Assembly (NCBI RefSeq): GCF_000005505.3
Contig: NC_016131.3
Coordinates: 60,311,355-60,375,354, forward strand
Source: Brachypodium distachyon
Lineage: Eukaryota; Streptophyta; Magnoliopsida; Poales; Poaceae
Direction: 5' to 3'
DNA: 64,000 nt
Below the pieces are notes generated by a model. That model was given only the letters and a program-made list of their open reading frames with translations, was not told the origin of the DNA and searched no databases. The position numbers and the translations under genes were made by a program. Below, in pieces: positions 13,001-25,000 of this stretch (the stretch's first letter is position 1; the number at the start of each line of letters is the position of its first letter).

Positions 13001-14932
13001 CTGTTCCAGTTGGTACCTGCTAAAATCTGTTCTGCATCCTATACTTTCCACTGTGGTGTACATACCAGATTACTTAGATTTTCCTCTTTAACTATTCTAT
13101 GAATGTTGAGTCGGTACTTCAGGCTCTTGAGTAGGAAGTTTAGAATTGATGAAGCCTCTTGAGGCTCTTGAGTAGGAAGTTTAGAATTGATGAAGCCTTG
13201 TGATTGTTGCTAGCAGTTTCCTTTCTGTTCACCTTGAAATATCAATGTTTGTATGATTATCGAAGACTTAGTAATAACACCTGCATTCATGCTTAAACAG
13301 ATTTAGTTTTTCAGGTCGTGCTAACTCCCACACATTTGGCGATAGTTATGGAATATGCCTCTGGCGGTGAGCTATTTGAAAGGATTTGTAATGCAGGAAG
13401 ATTTAGTGAGGATGAGGTTGGCAATACCAGTAACATGTTTCTGGGACTTTCTTGAATGGACACTTTTTTTTTGACTGAATTCTTGAATGGACACATGACA
13501 TTACGTTGACTACTTAATATTTTTTACAGGGAAGGTTCTTCTTCCAACAACTGATCTCAGGAGTGAGCTATTGTCATTCTATGGTACCTACTTTCTCAAG
13601 CTAACTTGTAGAGAATAGCTTAAGTAAAACAATCCTCACACTTTACCATTTTATTTTGTCTGCAGCAAGTATGTCATAGAGATCTGAAACTAGAAAATAC
13701 TCTGTTAGATGGTAGTGTTGCACCTCGACTCAAGATTTGTGACTTTGGTTACTCCAAGGTATTGCCGTGCAGATAATATGGCCTTCCAATGTTGCATTTT
13801 CATCGCCTAAATCAGCACCCTCCCTTATTTTCAGTCTTCTGTGTTGCACTCTCAACCGAAATCAACTGTTGGAACACCGGCATACATTGCCCCAGAGGTC
13901 CTCTCTAGAAGAGAATATGATGGAAAGGTAAATTTTGCTTGGTACTGCATAATTTATTTTGGAGTAAGATTTCAATGGTTTTAGGTACCATCTGAAGCTT
14001 CATGCCACCTCTTGTAACTAGGTCGCCGATGTTTGGTCTTGTGGAGTAACACTTTATGTGATGCTTGTTGGGGCATATCCTTTTGAGGATCCTGACGAGC
14101 CAAGGAACTTCCGGAAGACTATCACTGTGAGTATACCCATTCCCACTTTTTCTGTATGGTAGCTTTGGATCGTTTGTTTCTGATCCCTATCAATGGTTTA
14201 CTTTCAAACCCTCTGCAGAGGATACTCAGTGTGCAGTACTCAATTCCGGACTACGTTCGAGTCTCAACGGAGTGCATACATCTGTTGTCCCGGATTTTTG
14301 TTGGAAATCCTGAGCAGGTTATATATTCTTGTCTTGAAATAGCTCAGTTCTAAAGCATCAGGCTGCATCAATTGTGTGGGAGCATATCCACCAGGGTTCT
14401 TGTTTCAATGAAACTTTGCCAAAATTCTGAGAAAGGAAACACGGTCATTTCAGTTTGTACATTAATATTTACACTTTGGTCAAAATATTTCGGGGCCACA
14501 TGAATTCAAGCCAAATTGATACAAGATCAAGACTTTTGTCAGAATGTCTCATACTGTGCTTGGATTTCCGTTAAAGTCAATCCAAAATTTCGGTCATTGG
14601 GCTGAATAGAAAACTGAATTGTCGGCTTTTGACTCGTGCAGCGGATAACAATCCCGGAGATCAAGAACCACCCATGGTTCCTCAAAAACCTGCCAGTGGA
14701 GATGACAGACGAGTACCAGAGGAGCATGCAACTGGCAGACCTGAACACGCCATCGCAGAGCCTGGAGGAAGTCATGGCGATCATCCAGGAGGCGCGGAAA
14801 CCAGGCGACAATGCCCTGAGGCTTGCTGGGCAGGTGGCCTGCCTCGGGAGCATGGATCTCGACGACATTGACTTTGACGATATCGACGACATCGACGTCG
14901 AGAACAGTGGGGATTTCGTGTGCCCGTTGTGA
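10018..14932 (+). CDS. SAPK1: SnRK2-family serine/threonine protein kinase, SAPK1-like (nine exons)
   Basis: Exons: 10018-10155, 12087-12161, 13315-13416, 13530-13583, 13666-13758, 13835-13927, 14022-14126, 14219-14317, 14642-14932. All have GT-AG borders and every coding exon length is a multiple of three, giving 349 residues. Visible motifs: glycine loop GSGNFG (17-22), ATP-binding Lys39, alpha-C Glu54, catalytic HRDLKLEN (127-134, Asp129), DFG (149-151), activation loop with a [13 protein letters not shown] segment (Ser164 at the position phosphorylated in SnRK2s), a C-terminal SnRK2 box (around [20 protein letters not shown]), and an Asp-rich tail ending NSGDFVCPL. That tail is of the rice SAPK1/SAPK2 type. 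Family role: cytosolic/nuclear kinase activated by osmotic stress and, for some members, ABA. A second in-frame ATG (codon 7) aligns with the usual MERYEV start, so the first six residues are uncertain. Confidence 0.96.
11461..11500 (+). repeat. Short tandem repeat in SnRK2 intron 1
   Basis: The unit GGCAACTTGACCTGCGTA occurs twice at about 21-bp spacing. Diverged copies (GTGGAAACTTTAGTTC, GTGGCAACTTGAGTTC) follow to about 11545. It lies inside intron 1. Confidence 0.7.
11741..12037. mobile_element. Mutator-like foldback MITE in SnRK2 intron 1
   Basis: The first and last roughly 120 bp are inverted copies, for example GTCTCACATAGGTCCC on the left and the inverse of GGCACCTATGTGGGACACC on the right, and AGTGACTCATCCAG against CTGAATGAGTCACT. 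The element runs about 11750-12028. It is flanked by near-identical 9-mers, TTGTTTCAA (11741-11749) and TTGTTTGAA (12029-12037). Long inverted termini with a 9-bp duplication are the mark of Mutator-type elements. It ends about 50 bp before exon 2. Confidence 0.7.
12254..12372. mobile_element. Stowaway-like MITE in SnRK2 intron 2
   Basis: The left end CCCTCCGTTCCATAATTCTT and the right end AAGAATTATGGAACAGAGGG are inverted copies with flanking TA. The body has the CATGTATCTAGATGCATTTT signature. The same family appears at 60830-60945. Confidence 0.8.
13121..13198 (+). repeat. 41-bp tandem duplication in SnRK2 intron 2
   Basis: The segment starting AGGCTCTTGAGTAGGAAG at 13121 is repeated at 13162 almost without change. 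This indicates a recent local duplication about 120 bp upstream of exon 3. Confidence 0.9.
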
Positions 14933-16380
14933 GGCCCCACCAGGAGTGGTTCAAAAATCATCGGGATTTAATTTGTTTGTGGAATTATCCGAGTGTGGAT
15001 CCCTGTCGTGGCATGCTTCGTTTCGTTTCTGGATCAGCAACAGAGAGGGTAGCGCAATCTGTGTATAAATACGAAGTATCAATAATAACACTGATTTACA
15101 TGCTTGTTATTCGCTCAGTGCATTCTGCGCGTCATATTTTTTTAGCGTATAACTCATATTTCGTTCATTAAATTGGTGATATAGACATATGAATCAAATA
15201 GAACTAAAGTTGTCACTAACACAGAACTAATCGAGAGTCTAGCGCCAAGAGACTAGTATGTTCCGGTTTGGGTGACATTCTAGCTCTACGCTTTCTTAGT
15301 TTGTATATCGGTTCTCCGTGTGGCTTGTCATACTTGTGGATCTAGTCATGTTTTACAATTGTTAAAACTAATGTACAACTTTAGGCTGTATGCATTCTGA
15401 ATGCAGAGACAGGAGGTAATAAAACTTTCATTATCTAAAAAGACTAACACAGAACAAATTCTCCCTGCCCTTCTGAACGCAGCGGGGTAAAGTTGTTCAT
15501 ATAGAACTCAAATTGCCATCTCTCATATTAAAGTTGCCATAGTTGACGCGATCACAAAACTATTATCACCCACAAGACACGTCTTCCTAATCGGATAGCC
15601 AACGGAACGTTCGCTCCGAAAAACTAAAGAGCGAACATTCACTCATTATAAATTCCGATAGAAACATGTGTGTGCGCCGTATAAACCCAAAGTCACCTAA
15701 AGTCCCAAACGGAGGGAGTAGCACCCTTGCAGTTCTTGAACAAGTAGGCGTTGGCCATGCGCGACCGGTCGTGCACTGGCTAGTACGTGAATCAATTCAG
15801 GGTTCATAAAATCTAACTGCATGATTCAATCAACCGAGAAAGTTTTAGCAAAAGGAAAACTAAAGCCTCAATATTTACTTGCTTTAAAGAAGTACCAAAT
15901 ATATTAAGATTTGGTGTGGTCTCCTCACATTTTTTTTGTGTGATTTATGTGAGTTTCCTCAGAGTGTATCCTTTTTCTAACAAATATGTTCAAATTCAGT
16001 ATCCTGTTTGATTCTTTTTGGCTTGGCAATAACAAAAAATATATTCTCCGCACCTCCTTTGTGATTCCAACGGAGAAACAAATCACCAAGTCAAATCGAT
16101 CTCAATTTGATTCAAATTCAACTGAAATTCCACAAGCTTCCAAAATCAGTTGTATAAACAATTAATCCCCACATCAAATCAATCGTGATCAATCCGTGCA
16201 TTACATGTACATGTACAACAGATCAAACAAAGAAACAAAAGCAAAAAGGGGAACGGATTCATCTTGCGACGAGTCATCATACCGCGCGGTTCTTGCATCC
16301 AGAACAAAAAAAAGATCAAACGCGAAAACGGCGGAACGATATGACGCGCAGCGCACTGCAAGGAACATGTGTACACACTA
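14933..16380. other. Intergenic region downstream of SnRK2
   Basis: The first roughly 200 bp is probably the SnRK2 3' UTR, though no strong AATAAA was pinned down. The rest is AT-rich without open frames or motifs, apart from a short Stowaway-like end near 15711 (AAACGGAGGGAGTA). The last 200 bp should hold the 3' UTR of the minus-strand gene that ends at 16381. Confidence 0.5.
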
Positions 16381-16911
16381 CTACACAGCACGATGTAATT
16401 TCTTGCCTTGCGGGTCGCACGCGTTGCCCGACGGCGGCGGCCTCTTCACCCCGCGAGGCGCCAGATGCGGCGGCGCGCACAGCACCTTGACGGTTTTGAA
16501 GGCCGCCGCTTGCGGCCGCGGAAGCGCCACCTGGTCGGCTGGCTTCTTATTCGTGGCGGTCGACGACGGCTGCCGCGGCAACTGGGGCTTCATGGCATTA
16601 GTAGTGCTCCACGGCGCCCCGCTATTCGGCGCGCACAGGGCTAGGACGATCGGCCTGTTATCGGTCTGCGGCGGCGGCTGCCGTGGCCGTGGCTCCGTCG
16701 GGCGCGCGCGCGGGTAGTACTCGGCCCGGGCGTCACGCAGGAGCACATGGAAGAAGAGCTCCTCGGCCACCTCCTTGTTCTCGTCTATCATGCCCTCCCA
16801 CACATTCACAAGCTCGCCGCTGGACATGCCCGCGAAACTGTATCCCTCCTCCTCGCTGACACTCGTGGCTACCGGCGGCGCTCTTCCCTTCTTCGTCTTC
16901 TTCTTCTCCAT
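16381..16911 (-). CDS. Small uncharacterised basic, proline-rich protein (176 aa, intronless)
   Basis: A single minus-strand frame of 176 codons starts at an ATG in excellent context (AACCATGG) and ends with TAG. I do not recognise the family. The N-terminus is basic (MEKKKTKKGR). Residues about 22-60 form the only compact, probably helical segment (GELVNVWEGMIDENKEVAEE, then LFFHVLLRDARAEYYPRARP). The rest is proline-rich and low complexity. Two similar short motifs, VLALCAPN and VKVLCAPP, recur in the second half. The C-terminus has basic clusters (RGVKRPP, GKKLHRAV) that could act in nuclear localisation. It may be a small grass-specific regulatory protein. A non-coding GC-rich frame remains possible, but the start context and the isolated helical segment favour a real gene. 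Confidence 0.6.
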   Translation of the reverse strand: MEKKKTKKGRAPPVATSVSEEEGYSFAGMSSGELVNVWEGMIDENKEVAEELFFHVLLRDARAEYYPRARPTEPRPRQPPPQTDNRPIVLALCAPNSGAPWSTTNAMKPQLPRQPSSTATNKKPADQVALPRPQAAAFKTVKVLCAPPHLAPRGVKRPPPSGNACDPQGKKLHRAV

Positions 16912-17164
16912 GGTTTCCTGATCCGGCGCCTGACCTAATCGAAATGTGATGTCGTGCTGTCTGGGCGCCTGCGTGCGTGAGGCCTGTATAAAAGGAAAGG
17001 ATCGTGAATACGATGCGAAGATGACTCGGAGACGGACTCGGTTTACGAATAGTAGCTGGGTGCCTGGGTGGAATCAGGGGAATTAGTTCTTTTTTACTCC
17101 ACCTCTTATTACGCGTTTGCTTGCGGCGTGCAGTGCACGCTAGCTCCGTTTTAAGCACCGGCAA

Positions 17165-18149
17165 AGAGATTCACACGCAGTGTCATCTTCCTCGGCTTTC
17201 TAGCTAACAGGCAGTGGCTGAGCTTGATGGCAAATCAAGGGGACTAGCACTTTGATTCTTGATTACACATGCATGAATCAAGCATTAATCTTACTCTATA
17301 AAAGGCATGTAAAATCATGATGCACTTTTTTTTTACATCGAAATCGCGATGCATTTTTTTTACATCGAAACCATGATGCATATTTGTTTGCAGGTGTTGC
17401 ACAATTGCTGGATCCCATTTGCATCCATAGTTGTATCCCAATCTCTTTGGGGTGTTTGGTTACGCAGCTCGCATCTGGCTTGCACCAAACCATGCAAATG
17501 TTGGGTTGTTCGCTTTCCTGGCCCACATGGAGGAGCTGTAGCTTGGATGCAATAAATGGCCTTGTCAACCTGCATGTGCGGTACGGCCGAATTGGCCTTT
17601 TTTTTGCTCAACCGGACTGTTCATCTCCCCCCGTCTCTCTCCCATCTCTCCCTCGCATTGTCTCGACCTTTCCTCTGCCTCTCTCTGCTTCACATCGGTC
17701 TACTCCGATGGCGCTCTGCCGCCCGCTCCTCCTCCTCCATTCCTTTGCAGCCCTCTCCTTCCCATCGATCGAATCTGATCGATGGCAGTGGATGAACGCT
17801 GCACCCGCTCCTGCTGCTGCTCTGTTCATCCCACTCGTTGCCCGCTCCTCTTCTCGTTTGCATCCTGCAGGTACGGTCTGCATGCAGTGAGCCTGCCCCC
17901 CGAATGCCGCATCCTCGCCGTGATCATGCAGTGGCCATCTTTTTTTTGAATTGTCTTTAATTTTAACTAAATCTGACGTTCATTACAGATACAATGCTTT
18001 GATTATGCCGTAGCCATGTTTTTCTAGGGGCCATGTGGGCAATGTTGAACACACCCTTTGTTTTTTTTTTTAGCGAAACACCCTTTGGTTAATGCTTCAG
18101 TTTCAGGGGTACGGTCCTTTTGGGCTCTTTGGCTGCTTGAAAAAGGAAA
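17165..18149. other. Intergenic region between the small gene and RPS6
   Basis: It includes a 30-bp tandem repeat (17310-17381) and a TC-rich stretch at 17610-17760. Overlapping open frames at 17384-17890 are low complexity on both strands and lack any family motif. I see no supported gene. Confidence 0.5.
17310..17381 (+). repeat. Short tandem repeat
   Basis: The unit is of the form ATGATGCACTTTTTTTTACA followed by TCGAAATCG. It occurs twice in full and once in part, with T-runs of differing length. Confidence 0.7.
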
Positions 18150-18158
18150 TCCAAGGAT

Positions 18159-18403
18159 TTGTACTAGATGGGCCGAGCAAACCAGGTCGCCACCAACACC
18201 TGTTACCGGCTCTGGGCCCAAAACCATGACTGCTATTCCTCGCTCGATAATCCGGCCCAGGCCTCCCCCAGAAAAAGGAAACATCTAATCCAATCCAACG
18301 GCTGAGATCATACGTTGCTCCCGTTGGCAAACCCCTAACTCCAAGCCACTATATAAGTTCCCCTCCGCCCTTTCACCACCAGCCTCTTAGACGAAAACCC
18401 TAA
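18159..18403 (+). promoter_or_regulatory. RPS6 promoter: GGCCCA-type, TATA and telo-box elements
   Basis: Upstream of the RPS6 start are TGGGCC (about 18169), TGGGCCC (about 18207) and GGCCCAGG (about 18253), all site II-like. A TATATAA box lies at 18350-18356 and a telo-box AAACCCTAA at 18395-18403. Telo-box plus site II is the known signature of plant ribosomal-protein promoters, which link expression to growth. The telo-box lies about 40 bp after the TATA box, so it falls in or near the 5' leader. Confidence 0.8.
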
Positions 18404-18479
18404 CCCTTCCGCCGCCGCCTCCCCTCTCCTCCTCGAGCCCGGGCGCCTCGACCGCTCGAGCTGCCGACCTGACGCCACC

Positions 18480-20337
<1,858 letters not shown>

Positions 20338-22062
20338 GAAGATGCTACTGCCCCTGCCTACCACCAAGTTATAGATGAGGAACCGCTTTGTCACTGTGAT
20401 GGATAGGCCTGCTACTGCTAGTTTTCATCGTTACTTGGTGCTATTTTCCATGGACAAGTTGAGGTTGTGTCGAAATTTTTGAGAACCTGTTGATGTTATT
20501 TCTGGAGCTATAACTTAATTAATGCTATCTACTTGGTTTCTACTTTCGTCTTGCTTGCTTCTCTCGTCTGCCGTTGCTATTATTGCACTGGTTATCTGAT
20601 ACTGTAGTCTTGCATTAAGCTGGGAAACTAAATCCGGTGCAAAGCACAACCGTGTTTGAGGAACATAGTTTGTTAGTTTGTTTATTTGAAACGTTGTTTT
20701 GCTCAATCGTTGGACATAGTTTGGTAGTTTGTTTATTTGGTCTGGAGGCCTCATCAGAGCCTCTCAGGTTGCGAGGAGCTGAGCAAGGAAACTGAATTTA
20801 GAATGCCAGCAAATAAGAAGCACTTCTGCAGCGAGGAAAGGAGTAGAGGTGCACCTTTGAAGATTGCTTCCGCCTTGTAGCTGATTTGATGAAGATCTCT
20901 TTCGAGCATTGTAAGCGGGTGGCAAACGAAGTGTCTCGTGAAGTAGCGTAGCTGGTTAAGTTATCAAACCCAAGTTCCTGGGTTGATGATCCCCCTTAGC
21001 ATACATCCCCTTGTTAATGATGCAACAATTGTCTAAAGTCATCAATAAAAGGGTTCTTTTGCTGTAAAAAAAGGACCTAAGCCTGACAAGCACCGCTGCA
21101 TCCCACTGCACCCCTAGGCCGAGATTTTCTCTCGAGGCAGAGAGCTTGTGCTACGGTCCACGAGATTTCCTCTCGAGGCAGAGCTCGTGCTGGATGCCCC
21201 AGGTTCGTGCCACCGGAAGAAAATTTCATACGACCGGGTCTTTCCGTCCAGGGCGCTGGAAAGCGGGTGACTCTCCAAAGCCTGATGCCAAATCCTGGAT
21301 CACATACAGAGTTCTGCCTCCAACTCCTCGTCCACGCAACCAAGCTCAGGAAAATGCCAGGAAAGTCTCTAGGTTCGCCTCCGCCAGATGCCGGGAAGAC
21401 GGGTAATAGGGGTCTATGCTCACGCCGGGGCTCCGCCTGCCTCAATCCAAAAGTCTCAAACGTGTTAACTGACCCATTTTTTCGATGTTAATGCTGCAAC
21501 TGGATATGGATTTGTTTCATAAACATAGTGTCTTCACATGGATATTGCTAAAATGTTGCAAGGTTTTGCTTATGTGTTTTACAGACCAATGTTGCAGAGA
21601 TAACACATATATACAAACAAATACACTGCTACAAGCTAGGTTTTCATGTTGCATTGATCGGACGGTCTAGACTAACCAAGTATCACCGACTGCATTCCTG
21701 TCATAAGGTCGCCTAAGAGGAAACGACTTCTGTAAATTCGGAATATGTTGCACTGCAGTACAACTGCCGGCTTCACAGCGCACACAAAAAACCTAATCAT
21801 ATAAGTAGGGCCTTAGTAACTCGGTGACAATGCTGATATGCACTGCAACGGAAGGCTGTCAACTCCGTGACAATCCAAAAGGCTGTCTCAAAAAAACCCA
21901 ATAATCCAAAAGGCTGCCTCGAATGAAACAAACAAAAGCATGGTTTGGGCCGTTATTATTTTCTACTCTTCAACGAAGCTGGGTGATGTGTTGAAAGGGA
22001 ACACCGAAACAGAATACACGGATATTTTCAGACATCTTTATGAGGGTGTTAGTCGCAGCGAG
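20338..22062. other. Region between convergent RPS6 and the F-box/JmjC gene
   Basis: It starts with the RPS6 3' UTR. A tRNA-derived SINE-like remnant lies at 20940-21073. The segment 21110-21450 is unusually GC-rich, with a short repeated motif (CCTCTCGAGGCAGAG type at about 21129 and 21169) and overlapping open frames on both strands. It resembles a transposon fragment, but I cannot name it. The final part should hold the 3' UTR of the minus-strand gene. Confidence 0.5.
20940..21073 (+). repeat. tRNA-derived SINE-like remnant
   Basis: TAGCGTAGCTGG (20944-20955) fits the pol III A-box consensus. About 35 bp later CTGGGTTGATGATCC resembles a degraded B box. The 3' end has a short A-run (21065-21071). 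This is the organisation of a tRNA-derived SINE. No target duplication was found. Confidence 0.4.
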
Positions 22063-25000
22063 TCAGCTACAGACTGCAGGAGGCAACTGTTGGTATCGGT
22101 TCAGCTCGTCCCAGACCAGGTGCTCGACATCCTCCCACGACGTTGCGGTCCTCAGCTCCTTCCACAAGCCAAATATAGCTCCCAAGACGTTGTCGTCATG
22201 TAGTATGCAGTAGCACCTGTAACAGCACAGATCAGAAGTGTTTCCCCCCTTTCGCATGATACATCGATAAGGATGTCAACTGTGCAAGCATTGTTTATCG
22301 TGAGACCAGCTAAAAAGGGTACCAGGGGAGTGGTTCACACAATATCTTTGCTTCCGCAACCTCTAATATGTCACACGAATAAACATGTACTCCCTCCGTC
22401 CAACAAAAGATGTCTCAAGTTTGTCAGAATTTGGATGCATCTAGACATGACTTAGTGTATAGATGCATTCAAATTTAGTCAAAATTGAGACATCCCGTGT
22501 TGGACGGAGGAAGTAGAAGACTTCTGCAAATAATCCTATTACAATGATGTCGAAAACAAAACAAAAACCCCTCAGTTTTTCAAATGTGAGTTAACTCGAG
22601 CTATAACAATGTAGGTCTGACCGTTAATCCGGGTCAGACTCATCACCCACAGACCCTTTTTTTTAGAATGGAGTAATTTCTATGTCCAGGCTTATCTTCC
22701 CAATCAACAGATGTGCTTTACAGCAAACTTCGATCTGCCACACACTACATATCCATGAAATATTTAAAAATCCAGAACTGCATGGGTGCATGGCATGGGG
22801 CCTTTACGATAATAATCAACCAATAACTAGTTATCATCATGTATCCAAAATTCTTGAAGGAAAAGCCCTTCCAATTTTTGGGTTCTATATATAACTTTCT
22901 CAGAGGGTTCTAGTAAGAGGGTTTTGTTAAGCAGTTCCAGGTTCCAACCACCAAGAGTAATGTACACTGACCACTCTGAGATACAGCACAGAGAAGGGTA
23001 AAACATGAATAATGCGAATTACTTCTGAAGCAAGCAAAATATCCTTACATCGCACGATATGATGCCCTGCTGAACTTTGAATTTTGCACGGACTTGTAGA
23101 TATCATTGTTTGATTTCCCTCTCAAGAAAGGAAGCTGATAGCTTTGCAAGTACTCCCTGAGAAGATCAATATCACCATGAAAAACATCCAAGTGCAGCGG
23201 AATTAAGTCACATAAAGGATCACCTGTTAAGAAAAACAACATTTGAGCTCAGCTAAATAGATGTTAACTTCATTTGCAATCTAACAGAATTTTTAAGATT
23301 GCAAACTGATAGACCAGGGCATCTCAATTTAAGCATCTCCTACAGATAGTTATCCCATCTTCAGTTTCAGATGTCAGTGGTACATCATGCAAACTATATT
23401 TTCTTAATATACACATGTTAACAATTTAATCATGCATGGTTTCCAGGAAACAAAGTAATTTGGCTGCTTACCAATGGACAGATCACTGAAATCGATTATA
23501 TGAATTACATTCAGTCTCTCCAGCTCTGTGTCCCCAGTGCTTTTGCCATCAGTGAATGAACCCATTTTTGTAGCCCTCTCAGTAAGAATGTTGTCGTCCA
23601 TAATATCTGAATGTATCCAACAAGGGAATGTGTAGACCAATTCACCATCATCATCCTGATTGTTTGATGAGACCATTAACCACAAAGTTCAACACAGGAT
23701 GCGCATAAAGAGCATAGTCAAAAAGTTACCTTAACAAATTTGATTAGGGAGCCCATATCAGGAGGCAGATATTCTTCAGCCTTCTCAATTAGAACTGTTG
23801 GGATGGAACCCCCCCTTTTCAGATATGCAAAACAAGAGTTCAAGTATCATGCGGTGTATGGAATTGGATGGCAATACAATATTGTGATAGGCTGGTAGCA
23901 TGTCAGGCTAAAACGAGTCAATAACAAATCAATGCAGAGTCATTGTAAATTATATTTTGGTAATGTCAAAATGTTCAAAGCATAAATAATAGAATGGTAT
24001 GTTCTGAATGCCGATATAAAAATGTTTTTGGAACTCAAGCACAATGAAGTACCGAATTTGACGTTGCAGTGAACCTTTCTATAATTTGACAACATTATTC
24101 TTATTCACTTTACATTTATTTGGACAAAAAATTGAGTTGCGCACCCTCAACATTGAAACACCACATGTTGTGGATAAAATAAAAACTATGGTGAACAAAC
24201 CTGTTTTATAAGATCTTCACTTACCAGTTAGCTAGGTGCTTCTTTATATTCTTCTTTCTTCCGTCCAGAGTAGAAATTACATGTTTCCATTCAGGTGGAT
24301 CATTGGCTTTCACATTACTGTCCCCAGATTGGGGTAATAGTTCTACATGTGGAAGGGGTAATGGTAATAAATGGATATTTCTCATTTGAACTCCCAAGGA
24401 TGATGCAAGATTTAAAAGGTCAGTCTTGGACAATGTATCACGTCTGAAAAATGAAGAACAAAGTAAGCACATAATTACATAATTGATTAAGTAATTCTTT
24501 TCATTTTCGCTCAAGAAAAGAATAATTCTTACACGCGAGCAAAGATATCCCCTTTGCATTTCCTGGTAACCATGTAAGGCCAAATAGGTTTGTTTGAAGC
24601 ATCAGGGGAACTATCCATTCCAAACTGTTGTTTGCTCCATAACCCAAGAGGAAAACAGCCGTTTGCATAAGAAAGCTCCAAAGGATAATATTTAGCCAAA
24701 ACATCTGGCATTCCTTTTCCATCCCACGGGACTGTCCTGTAGGAACCATCCTCATACACAAGAAAGCCACTTGCAATGATCTCAGGGATGTGGTTGATTA
24801 AAGGTGAGCCAACTTTTTGTAGAAGATCGTAGAATTCAAGCTGCATGGGGAAGTGATCAATATCGTAGTGTCACTACCAATTTATGAAGATAAAGAAGCA
24901 AGTGCAATACCTCTGTGCCTAAACCATGAGCAGAATAACCCAACCCTCCTTCAGCATAAATTTTAATCACGTTGTCAGAGACAATGAAGACCTGAAAAAT

